A stretch of 38,707 nucleotides of DNA, taken from Phascolarctobacterium sp. (GTDB lineage Bacteria > Bacillota > Negativicutes > Acidaminococcales > Acidaminococcaceae). This document shows, piece by piece, positions 17,676 to 24,624 of the stretch; the first letter of the stretch is position 1, and every line of letters starts with the position of its first letter. The notes under the pieces were generated by a model that saw only the letters and a list, made by a program, of their open reading frames with translations, made no database searches and was not told where the DNA came from. A program made the translations under genes and the position numbers. The stretch spans positions 1-38,707 of the forward strand of contig JAFTMR010000013.1 in NCBI GenBank assembly GCA_017452325.1, in the 5' to 3' direction.

Positions 17676-17706
17676 ACTATACACTATATTCTAATCATAT
17701 AGTCAA
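17676..17706 (-). promoter_or_regulatory. MerR-type promoter (19-bp spacer) for the His-rich protein
   Basis: On the minus strand: -35 TTGACT, spacer ATATGATTAGAATATAGTG (19 bp), -10 TATAGT. The -35 hexamer contains the TGA stop codon of the upstream lipoprotein gene. Confidence 0.82.
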
Positions 17707-18731
17707 GGGAATTTTTCAGGATAAACAGCCTTCGCCATATCCTCCACTCCCAAAACGAAATGTTGGGAGCAGGTAAGAAGATGAGCGGAGGGAATGGTAA
17801 TCACGCTTCGGTTCTTGCCTGCCTTGGTTATCATGTAGGATTGGTTGGACAAAAGCTCTTGCTTTAACTTTTCAGGACTATGCTTTCCGTCAAAGTTCCA
17901 GTCGCCAATGACGAAGCTGTCCGGATTAAGCTTCACAATAATTTCTTGGGACAGGTTGCAAGCTTGGGAATAATTCAAATCTTCCGTAGCGTCCTGCACA
18001 AAAGCTTGGCGACAGGTATCGCGGAAGGTTCCTTCCGGAGAATAGTAGGCACCAATGGCGCTGATGAAAAGAACTCTGCGTTTTTCCTTGATGCCTGCCA
18101 ATTTTTCCTGCACCTTTTTAACGCGAGCGTTCATCTCCGCTACAAGCTGCTCTCCCCGTTCAGGCTCGCCCACCACCTGGGCAAGCTCCAAGATGGAATT
18201 CTGAATCTCCTTCATATTGGAAGGAGTCTTGTAAACGTAAACGGTCATCCCCATATCCCGCAGGGTTTGGTAGCTTTCGGGAGGGAAGAAGTCAGAAATA
18301 AGCACCAAGTCCGGATTCAGACCCAGCACACTTTCAGGAGAACTACCATGAGTGCGATTGGGAATGTTCTTCACCCGCTCCACGATATTAGAAATTCCCC
18401 CATCATCTGCCAAATAGGTAACGCTCAAGATTCGCTCCATAGGTACCAAATCCAAAAGAATCTCGTCCGTCCCGATGGACATGGACACAATCCGCTGAGG
18501 CTTGCCGGCAAAATCCATCTTCTTGCCGGTAATATCCGTAACGCTGTAACCACTGCCTTCCTTTTGCACAGCAGCACTTTCCTTTTCACCACAGCCTCCG
18601 CAAAGTAAAAGCCCTAGGCAAATTAAAAGCACTAACAAAAATCTGGAAGCTCCTAAAAAATTCTTAACATCTATTTTGGAAGCAACACCCAAAATTTTGC
18701 CCCCGTTATTTTTATTCAAACTCTTTCGCAC
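17703..18731 (-). CDS. BtuF/FepB-type substrate-binding lipoprotein B
   Basis: 342 residues from a GTG at 18731, chosen because GAAGGGG lies nine bases upstream; the frame stays open to a TTG at 18773, but that part runs through a parS site and lacks a ribosome site. A lipoprotein signal ends at LLLCGGC. The body is a class III binding protein with RIVSMSIGTDEILLDLVPMERIL, LNPDLVLISDFFPPE and NPDSFVIGDWNFDG. It is a paralogue of lipoprotein A in the nif-like operon, yet it has its own regulated promoter and no adjacent permease. It may feed the same permease with a second ligand. No terminator follows it, so read-through into the His-rich protein gene is likely. Confidence 0.9.
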   Translation of the reverse strand: MRKSLNKNNGGKILGVASKIDVKNFLGASRFLLVLLICLGLLLCGGCGEKESAAVQKEGSGYSVTDITGKKMDFAGKPQRIVSMSIGTDEILLDLVPMERILSVTYLADDGGISNIVERVKNIPNRTHGSSPESVLGLNPDLVLISDFFPPESYQTLRDMGMTVYVYKTPSNMKEIQNSILELAQVVGEPERGEQLVAEMNARVKKVQEKLAGIKEKRRVLFISAIGAYYSPEGTFRDTCRQAFVQDATEDLNYSQACNLSQEIIVKLNPDSFVIGDWNFDGKHSPEKLKQELLSNQSYMITKAGKNRSVITIPSAHLLTCSQHFVLGVEDMAKAVYPEKFP

Positions 18732-18756
18732 AAGACCAACCCCTTCAAAAAGAAAA

Positions 18757-18772
18757 TGTTTCACGTGAAACA
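18757..18772. promoter_or_regulatory. parS site 1
   Basis: A perfect 16-bp palindrome TGTTTCACGTGAAACA, the consensus ParB-binding parS sequence found around bacterial origins. It lies in the 5' leader of lipoprotein B, between its promoter and GTG start. Confidence 0.9.
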
Positions 18773-18809
18773 ATGAGCAATTCGCTAAAGGAAATAGCTT
18801 TCATTTAAA

Positions 18810-18840
18810 ATGATAAAGTATATAGTCGTTGTAGGGTCAA
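18810..18840 (-). promoter_or_regulatory. MerR-type promoter (19-bp spacer) for lipoprotein B
   Basis: On the minus strand: -35 TTGACC, spacer CTACAACGACTATATACTT (19 bp), -10 TATCAT. Only the downstream half of the dyad (CTATATA) is well kept. Confidence 0.8.
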
Positions 18841-18883
18841 GAGAAAATTCCTTTAAGAAATCACTTGTAATTACCGAGAAATT

Positions 18884-18916
18884 CGACTAATATATTATTA
18901 GATAATAAATTAGTCG
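18884..18916 (+). promoter_or_regulatory. Long palindrome ahead of the DUF4143 ATPase
   Basis: CGACTAAT-a-TATTAT-tag-ATAATA-a-ATTAGTCG is a 33-bp imperfect palindrome ending where the ribosome site GGAGA of the next gene begins. It could be an operator, a leader hairpin that hides the ribosome site, or both. No convincing -35/-10 pair was found. Confidence 0.5.
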
Positions 18917-18927
18917 GAGAATTGCTT

Positions 18928-20151
18928 ATGTATATCCATAGACACTTAGAAAAAATCCTCACCATGGTTTCAAAAATGTTTGGCGCTATTATCGTTGTTG
19001 GTCCTAGACAAGTAGGAAAGACTACGTTATTACGCAACTTTACGGGCAACATCACCTACGTAACCTTGGATGACCCTTTACGCTTACAATCTGCTGTAGA
19101 AGAACCAAGTACGTTTTTCAAAGATGCCAAACCACCAGTATTTGTTGATGAAATTCAATATGCTCCTCATTTATTTCCGTACATCAAAATGTATGTTGAT
19201 GTTAAACAGGAGAAGGGTCTGTTTTATCTTTCAGGTTCCCAACAGTTTAAGTTAATGAAAAATGTTAGTGAATCTTTAGCAGGAAGATTGGGTGTGCTAA
19301 ACCTTTTAGGTATTTCCATGCGCGAACGTAAGGGAATAGATTTTTCAGCACCCTTCCTACCAACAGAAGAATATTTTACCAACAGAAGCTTGTATGAAAC
19401 GCATACGGATTATGACGAACTTTGGCAAATAATCCATAGAGGAAGCATGCCCGATTTAATTGCTAACCCAGAATTTGATTGGCAAATATTTTATGCTTCC
19501 TATGTCAAAACTTATATTGAACGGGACGTAAGAGAGCTTACCCAAGTTGGTGACGAAGTATTGTTCATAAAATTTATGATTGCCGTGGCAAGTGTAACAG
19601 GTCAATTACTAAACTTAGCTTCATTAGCAAGGGATGTTGGCATTAGCAACGCCACAGCAGAACGATGGTTATCCATTTTGGTAACTTCCAATATTATTTA
19701 TCTTCTTAGACCGTATTCTAACAATGTCTTAAAACGAGCAGTAAAAACTCCGAAACTATACTTCTTAGATACTGGTCTTGCTGCATACCTTACTAAATGG
19801 AACTCTCCTGACGTACTCAAAAATGGTGCAATGGCAGGCGCCTTCTTTGAAACCTTTGTTGTTTCTGAAATACTCAAAAGCTACTATAATAAAGGTATCT
19901 TAGAACCAGCACTATACTTTTATCGTGACAAAGAGCAAAAAGAAATTGATTTGTTAATCGAAGACAATGGCACCTTATATCCCATTGAAATCAAGAAACA
20001 TTCCGACCCTAAATCTGCTGATATTAAAACTTTCGATATTTTAGACAATATCCCTGGTATGAAACGAGGTAACGGAGGAGTTGTTTGCACATACGAAAAC
20101 TTATTAACACTCAAAGGTAACGACAAGGTGATACCCATAGGTTATATTTAA
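18928..20151 (+). CDS. DUF4143-family AAA ATPase, complete
   Basis: 407 residues from the ATG at 18928 (GGAGA eight bases upstream). The N-terminal P-loop ATPase has Walker A VGPRQVGKTT (about 25-34) and Walker B PVFVDEIQ, plus LSGSQQF sensor text. A winged-helix-like middle follows (LASLARDVGISNATAERWL), then the DUF4143 domain with KTPKLYFLDTGLAAYL and a terminal EIDLLIEDNGTLYPIEIKK, which fits a PD-(D/E)XK nuclease-like D...E-x-K motif. The family is widespread and its role is unsettled. It stands on the plus strand among minus-strand genes and is bounded by its own hairpins, like an inserted cassette. A close paralogue is cut by the left window edge. No functional link with the tetrapyrrole genes is visible. 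Confidence 0.92.
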   Translation: MYIHRHLEKILTMVSKMFGAIIVVGPRQVGKTTLLRNFTGNITYVTLDDPLRLQSAVEEPSTFFKDAKPPVFVDEIQYAPHLFPYIKMYVDVKQEKGLFYLSGSQQFKLMKNVSESLAGRLGVLNLLGISMRERKGIDFSAPFLPTEEYFTNRSLYETHTDYDELWQIIHRGSMPDLIANPEFDWQIFYASYVKTYIERDVRELTQVGDEVLFIKFMIAVASVTGQLLNLASLARDVGISNATAERWLSILVTSNIIYLLRPYSNNVLKRAVKTPKLYFLDTGLAAYLTKWNSPDVLKNGAMAGAFFETFVVSEILKSYYNKGILEPALYFYRDKEQKEIDLLIEDNGTLYPIEIKKHSDPKSADIKTFDILDNIPGMKRGNGGVVCTYENLLTLKGNDKVIPIGYI

Positions 20152-20159
20152 AGCTACAA

Positions 20160-20190
20160 AAGACCACGTAACGGGAAGTTACGTGGTCTT
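20160..20190 (+). terminator. Terminator of the DUF4143 ATPase gene
   Basis: A perfect 13-bp stem AAGACCACGTAAC / GTTACGTGGTCTT with a 5-nt loop, followed by CTTGTTTT on the plus strand. Confidence 0.85.
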
Positions 20191-20214
20191 CTTGTTTTCC
20201 CCACACACGCAAAC

Positions 20215-20238
20215 AAGGCGAAGCTGTAGCTTCGCCTT
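20215..20238 (-). terminator. Terminator of TonB receptor 2
   Basis: A perfect 10-bp stem AAGGCGAAGC / GCTTCGCCTT with a 4-nt loop, followed on the minus strand by GTTTG. It lies about 45 bp after the receptor stop. Confidence 0.7.
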
Positions 20239-20283
20239 GCCCGCAAGGAGCAAGTATTATGTTTTATACGGAGAAGTTGTTTT

Positions 20284-22188
20284 TTAGAAGGAGTATTCAG
20301 CACCAACGAAGAATGCACGACCAGGCATTGCGTAATATTCTCCAGGTAGTCCATATTTAACATTAGACTCATTTGCATAAAATTTGTCAAACAAATTATT
20401 CACTTTAAAATAGAATTTATGATTTATATCTGGCTTATAATTTAATCCCAAGTCTATAATCCAATAATTGTCACACGGGAAATTCTTACCATTGGTTGTT
20501 TCATAACCCGGCTTATCAAATATACCATTAGCAGTTAAATTAGCATTAAATTTTTTCAGATTGTACCCTAAACTAATATCTACCATATGCTTCGGTATAT
20601 ATCCAAAGTTATTTACAACCTTTTGTCCACCATTTCCACTTTCCGTTTTCGTATAGGTATATGCAATAGAAGTATCCCATTTATCACTAAGTTTTTTCTT
20701 AAATTGAATATCAAAACCTTTTGCATCTTCTTCATCTTCTAGGTTATCATACTTATTTATTGCATAATTAAAAACTACTTTATCCTTTGTTTCGCGTTTG
20801 AAAATATGAGTTCTCATTGTAAAAGTATCATCAAATTTATGATTCAGACCAAATTCAACGGTTTCTCCACTTTCTGGATTCAGGCTGGAATCACCATACT
20901 CACTATTAAAAAGGGCATAAGTAGTAGGAGTATTAAAGAAAGTTCCGTAAGACACATAAACATTAGTATCATCATTAAATTTGTAGCCTACTTTACCATT
21001 ACCAGTAAATTCACTATCAAATCTGTCATTATTATCATAACGAGCACCCAAAGTAATATTTATTTTATCAGTAAATTCATGATAGTCTTGTAAATAAAAA
21101 CCAGTATTTCTTATCTTCTGACCATTCCCATTTGTATATCCAGCTCCCCAACTACTACCATCGAAACCTTCATTAAACTTATCTTCTTGATAATCAATAC
21201 CGCCTGTTAATGTATTATTATCACCAATATTCTTAGTTAATTGTTCATTCACAGAAATAGAAACAATATTAGTATCTCCCCAAGAGGGGTGTAATAATCT
21301 TTCATTTCTTGCCAAAGTTAATTTGTTTGTTAATGAATCATCAAAATTATAGTCAAAGGTTAGTCTATAACTTTCTAATTCATATGTACCTTCGTTAAGC
21401 CCTCCACCATAGGATGGAATATCATAATAAGAATACTCTGATTTAAATTTATCATATGCTAAGCTAACATTACCTTTATCACCGTTGTCCCCTAATTTAC
21501 GAGAAACCATCATGCTAATATTTCTAGAATCATTTGATTGCCTAATTTCTTCACCATTACCAGCTTCAGCATCACCAATCTTATCTTTACTAAATGCTAA
21601 TCTATAACTCCAATCTTTCTCGGTACCTTGAGTACTAATACCCATTCTAGTCTTGCTAAAATCACCACCCTCAATAAATAATTTGGTTTTATTTTCAGGT
21701 GTAGATTTAGTAATCACATTAATAACGCCGCCTTGAGCATCTGCACCATAAAGAGAAGAAGCAGAACCATGCAATACTTCAATGCGTTCAACATTATCCA
21801 TATCGTTAAGAAGCTCATATAAATTGGGCTCTGCCCCTTGATTCATACGGACACCATCAACCATAAACAGCACTTTATCCGAACCATTGATAACTATTTT
21901 GTTTTGAGTTGTATAACCAGCTCTACCATAATCACGTATTTGAACGCCAGGTACATCTTCCAAGGCTTCTTTTACATTTTGATAGTGTCTGTTTTCAATT
22001 TCTTCCTTTGTTACAACGCTAATATTAGCATTGGCATTGAACAGTTCAACCGGTGTTCTTGTCGCAGTTACTACATACTCGTCCAGAGTAAAGGTATCCA
22101 ATTTACTTGCGTGTACTGGTGTACCCCCCCATTGCACAGAACCGAGGATAAGCGCCGTTATAAGCATTGCTTTAGTCATCTTTTTCAT
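20284..22188 (-). CDS. TonB-dependent outer-membrane receptor 2 (BtuB-like)
   Basis: 634 residues from the ATG at 22188, preceded by TTTTAGGAGATGAAGTT. The signal peptide (MKKMTKAMLITALIL...VHA) is followed by the TonB-box region FTLDEYVVTATRTPVE. A plug domain has VKEALEDVPGVQIRDYG, KVLFMVDGVRMNQG, RIEVLHGSASSLYGADAQGG in part and VINVITK. The C-terminal barrel ends in FFVGAEYSF. The YVVTATRTP and VPGVQ text and the compact size resemble BtuB-type vitamin B12 receptors more than the other two receptors here, but the ligand is not proven. It has its own regulated promoter at 22330-22360 and a leader of about 135 nt in which I see no known riboswitch. The proposed partners are the FecCD permease and the two BtuF-like lipoproteins. 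Confidence 0.92.
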   Translation of the reverse strand: MKKMTKAMLITALILGSVQWGGTPVHASKLDTFTLDEYVVTATRTPVELFNANANISVVTKEEIENRHYQNVKEALEDVPGVQIRDYGRAGYTTQNKIVINGSDKVLFMVDGVRMNQGAEPNLYELLNDMDNVERIEVLHGSASSLYGADAQGGVINVITKSTPENKTKLFIEGGDFSKTRMGISTQGTEKDWSYRLAFSKDKIGDAEAGNGEEIRQSNDSRNISMMVSRKLGDNGDKGNVSLAYDKFKSEYSYYDIPSYGGGLNEGTYELESYRLTFDYNFDDSLTNKLTLARNERLLHPSWGDTNIVSISVNEQLTKNIGDNNTLTGGIDYQEDKFNEGFDGSSWGAGYTNGNGQKIRNTGFYLQDYHEFTDKINITLGARYDNNDRFDSEFTGNGKVGYKFNDDTNVYVSYGTFFNTPTTYALFNSEYGDSSLNPESGETVEFGLNHKFDDTFTMRTHIFKRETKDKVVFNYAINKYDNLEDEEDAKGFDIQFKKKLSDKWDTSIAYTYTKTESGNGGQKVVNNFGYIPKHMVDISLGYNLKKFNANLTANGIFDKPGYETTNGKNFPCDNYWIIDLGLNYKPDINHKFYFKVNNLFDKFYANESNVKYGLPGEYYAMPGRAFFVGAEYSF

Positions 22189-22329
22189 AACTTCATCTCC
22201 TAAAATTTTATTGAACTTTTTTCCATTAAGTGAACTTAAAAGCCTACCGCCCAATCTTGCATGGCCGCAGTAAATTTGTGAGAGTGAAGTTACCAAGCTT
22301 AAATAAAAAGTTCTTTTCCTACGCTCAAC

Positions 22330-22360
22330 ATTATAGTGCATATAGTAGTTTTACAGTCAA
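22330..22360 (-). promoter_or_regulatory. MerR-type promoter (19-bp spacer) for TonB receptor 2
   Basis: On the minus strand: -35 TTGACT, spacer GTAAAACTACTATATGCAC (19 bp), -10 TATAAT. Both hexamers are near consensus, yet the spacing is 2 bp too long for unaided sigma-70 use. Confidence 0.87.
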
Positions 22361-22397
22361 CAGTATTTTTGAGAAATAATCCTATTATGAAATATGA

Positions 22398-22439
22398 AAA
22401 GCGTTAAAAACACCTTACTTCCGATGTTTTTAACGCTTT
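22398..22439 (-). terminator. Terminator of the cbiZ-like/TIM-barrel operon
   Basis: A perfect 15-bp stem AAAGCGTTAAAAACA / TGTTTTTAACGCTTT directly after the TIM-barrel stop. It also separates that operon from the receptor 2 promoter. Confidence 0.82.
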
Positions 22440-22444
22440 ATTTT

Positions 22445-23401
22445 TTATCTTGCCATCAATTTTTGCTCTTGCTTAATGTAATTTTGCAGCTCTTGCATAG
22501 TTCCGTAGAACAATTCGTGGACTAGGTATGTAGGAGCTATATACTCAACAAATTCTTTGAGAGGAGCTTCCCTAAAAATACGGTGCTGGTCTATTTTGCC
22601 AACGTGCTGTAAAATTTCGCCCATGGTAATCCCTGTTGGCATTGATCCGATGGCACTCTTTTGGTACGCTCCTGAAAGGGAACAGCTAAAGTGCATACCC
22701 TTTATTAAATTTTTATTGCTTCCTAAATTTGCAACCACCCTTTTGATGTACTGCAAGGCTTCCTGCTCGGTGTGTAAGTCCATATTCGTACTCATCAGGT
22801 GTCCGCTGTCCAGCATAATCCCCACATTGCTCTTGTTCAATTTGCTAAAGAACTTGTCCACCAGCTTGGGATTAGTAAGCGTCAGCCCTGGCCACCACAA
22901 ATTTTCAAACAGCACCGTTACGTCATCAGGCACACAACTGCTAATGCTATTGAACACTTCCACCGTACAATCGATAATCTGCTCGTCGTCATAGATGAAC
23001 TTTCTCGTAAAGGCTTCTTCCAAGCCACAATGACTAACGTGCCACACCAAATATTCCGGCTTCACCGCAAGGGAAGCAGTAATATTCTTTTGGATAACCT
23101 CTAACCATTGCTCCTGATTAGCAGCACCATTAAAATACGCTTGCATATCCTGCGCACTTTTATGGTTCTTCGCCAGCTCTTCCTTATTATCTATCCAAAA
23201 ATCTAACCAGTAAGGCCAGTACTTTAAATGTACACCTGTGGCACATTCAGAATAATCTTCCTCATAGGGCTTGGTGTCGTAAACGTACAGCTCTACCCCG
23301 TCAAGATTAGTATCCTTCAAATAGCCTGCCATGCCTCCGGGATAGGAAGCTATTTCTTCTTTATAACCATGGACAGGACAATAATTTATTAGTTGCTTCA
23401 T
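22445..23401 (-). CDS. TIM-barrel protein (AP endonuclease 2/xylose isomerase-like family)
   Basis: 318 residues, soluble, no signal peptide. The fold is suggested by alternating strands and helices with conserved acidic and histidine positions: VEYLVWHVSH-type text at about residues 115-122, VLFENLWWPG near 165, GIMLDSGHLMSTN near 195 and KGMHFSCSLSG near 235. These match the E...D.GH...H metal-site pattern of the family, which contains sugar isomerases, endonuclease IV and various epimerases. It starts 12 bp after the CbiZ-like stop, so the two share the regulated promoter at 24527-24557. No TIM-barrel protein of this type has a role in corrinoid or haem salvage that I know of, so its function in the system is open. 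It could process a side-chain fragment released by the CbiZ-like enzyme. Confidence 0.8.
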   Translation of the reverse strand: MKQLINYCPVHGYKEEIASYPGGMAGYLKDTNLDGVELYVYDTKPYEEDYSECATGVHLKYWPYWLDFWIDNKEELAKNHKSAQDMQAYFNGAANQEQWLEVIQKNITASLAVKPEYLVWHVSHCGLEEAFTRKFIYDDEQIIDCTVEVFNSISSCVPDDVTVLFENLWWPGLTLTNPKLVDKFFSKLNKSNVGIMLDSGHLMSTNMDLHTEQEALQYIKRVVANLGSNKNLIKGMHFSCSLSGAYQKSAIGSMPTGITMGEILQHVGKIDQHRIFREAPLKEFVEYIAPTYLVHELFYGTMQELQNYIKQEQKLMAR

Positions 23402-23413
23402 CTTAAATTCACC

Positions 23414-24499
23414 TTAAACAGCTTGGTCAGCTACAATTTTATTGAACAGAGCCTTCCAGCTCGCCAACATTCCCTCAAGATTTGCTTGGGTAATTTGCTC
23501 GTTTCCTACATTATAATAGGTAGCTAATGTATCAAGCAAGCTTTGTCCTGCTAGCTGCATTTCTTCCTCACTGATAAGCTGCCACAAAAATTGATCCAAC
23601 AGGTGAATATACAAGGAAGTGTAGGTGAGCATTGCCTTGTCCTTTGCCAAAGCTTCTGCTGCGAGTAGGTACACAGGCTTCACTTCCGCCTTGGTGCTGG
23701 CTTGGTATTCTGCCCACATACCTCCTGGCAAAATTCCAAAGCGTTTTAAACGGCGGAACACATTGTGCTGAAAGTCAGCGTTCAAGCCTGCCTGCTTTTC
23801 CAGTGCCCGCTTCACCGCTTTAGTAACAACCTTGCCGATCAGCTCGCCAATCTTGGAATGCTTGCCAGTGCTTTCAAAATACAAGCTGCTTTGGGGATTT
23901 GCTACGATAATGGTCTGGTCCGTACCGCTTCCCGTCGCTAAGCCAGTAGAGTAATTGCTACCGGCAAGCAGTTCCTGAATGGCAGCAGTCTTCGCTTCGG
24001 TACAGGTTACCAGCGCGCGAGCCAATGCTCCCGGCGGCATATCGCAGTCCAAAACCAGCATAATGTTAATAGTACCGCACTTGTCCAAACGCTCCATAGG
24101 TTTGTAATAATCGGAAGGGTCACCTACGCGCCCACCATTAGTTTCGATACCGCCTGTTACGATGGCAGTAACGGTCAGCTCCCTGTAGGTAAGCTTTTCC
24201 ACAACGGCGTTTTCCATACTGGCAGCAGTCCCCATGCCCGTAACAAGGTCCGGGTTCAGGGCAAGACGCTTGGAAATCAAACGCATATGCTCCACGTAAG
24301 TATCTGCCAAAACCTCGCAGGGCATACCGGAGCCTTGTTTGGCATCATAGTTATAAACCGCAAGGTAATTCTCGTGGTAGCCACCGTTGTAGACGGAGGT
24401 ACTCAACACCTTACGCTTATCATTAAAGAAAATCACAATACTTTTATCATAAAAATATACCTTATCCCCTGTAGACAGGGTGCAAATTTGTTCAGCCAT
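23414..24499 (-). CDS. CbiZ-like adenosylcobinamide amidohydrolase with C-terminal extension
   Basis: 361 residues from the ATG at 24499 (GAGGAGAAGGGT upstream). The CbiZ domain occupies roughly residues 1-235: GMGTAASMENAVV, TGGIETNGGRVGDP, GTINIMLVLDCDMP, TCTEAKTAAIQEL and TGLATGSGTDQTIIV are the usual conserved blocks. CbiZ cleaves the amide bond between the corrin ring and the aminopropanol arm, turning adenosylcobinamide or pseudo-B12 into adenosylcobyric acid for remodelling. About 120 further residues follow, helical by appearance, which I do not recognise and which ordinary CbiZ proteins lack. The gene has its own regulated promoter. It is the best hint that the imported ring is a corrinoid, but the extension and the unusual partners allow a different amide substrate. 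Confidence 0.85.
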   Translation of the reverse strand: MAEQICTLSTGDKVYFYDKSIVIFFNDKRKVLSTSVYNGGYHENYLAVYNYDAKQGSGMPCEVLADTYVEHMRLISKRLALNPDLVTGMGTAASMENAVVEKLTYRELTVTAIVTGGIETNGGRVGDPSDYYKPMERLDKCGTINIMLVLDCDMPPGALARALVTCTEAKTAAIQELLAGSNYSTGLATGSGTDQTIIVANPQSSLYFESTGKHSKIGELIGKVVTKAVKRALEKQAGLNADFQHNVFRRLKRFGILPGGMWAEYQASTKAEVKPVYLLAAEALAKDKAMLTYTSLYIHLLDQFLWQLISEEEMQLAGQSLLDTLATYYNVGNEQITQANLEGMLASWKALFNKIVADQAV

Positions 24500-24526
24500 A
24501 CCCTTCTCCTCAAACATTTTCTTTTA

Positions 24527-24557
24527 ATTTTAAAGTGTATAGCTGTTGTACGGTCAA
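24527..24557 (-). promoter_or_regulatory. MerR-type promoter (19-bp spacer) for the cbiZ-like operon
   Basis: On the minus strand: -35 TTGACC, spacer GTACAACAGCTATACACTT (19 bp), -10 TAAAAT. It resembles most closely the promoter of lipoprotein B. Confidence 0.82.
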
Positions 24558-24590
24558 GTAAATTTTCCGGATGTTGCGGTCTAATCACAC

Positions 24591-24624
24591 AAAATAGGCG
24601 TAGCCAAAAGCCACGCCTATTTTT
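24591..24624 (-). terminator. Terminator of the P1B ATPase gene
   Basis: Stem AAAATAGGCGTaGC / GCcACGCCTATTTT with a 5-nt loop immediately after the ATPase stop codon, followed on the minus strand by a short AT-rich tract. Confidence 0.75.

Noticed and set aside
20284-22330. A cobalamin riboswitch in the leader of TonB receptor 2 or other receptors
   Set aside because: I looked for the B12-box (GCCACTG-like) and the conserved core in the leaders on the minus strand and found neither; the 19-bp-spacer promoter gives a better account of regulation.
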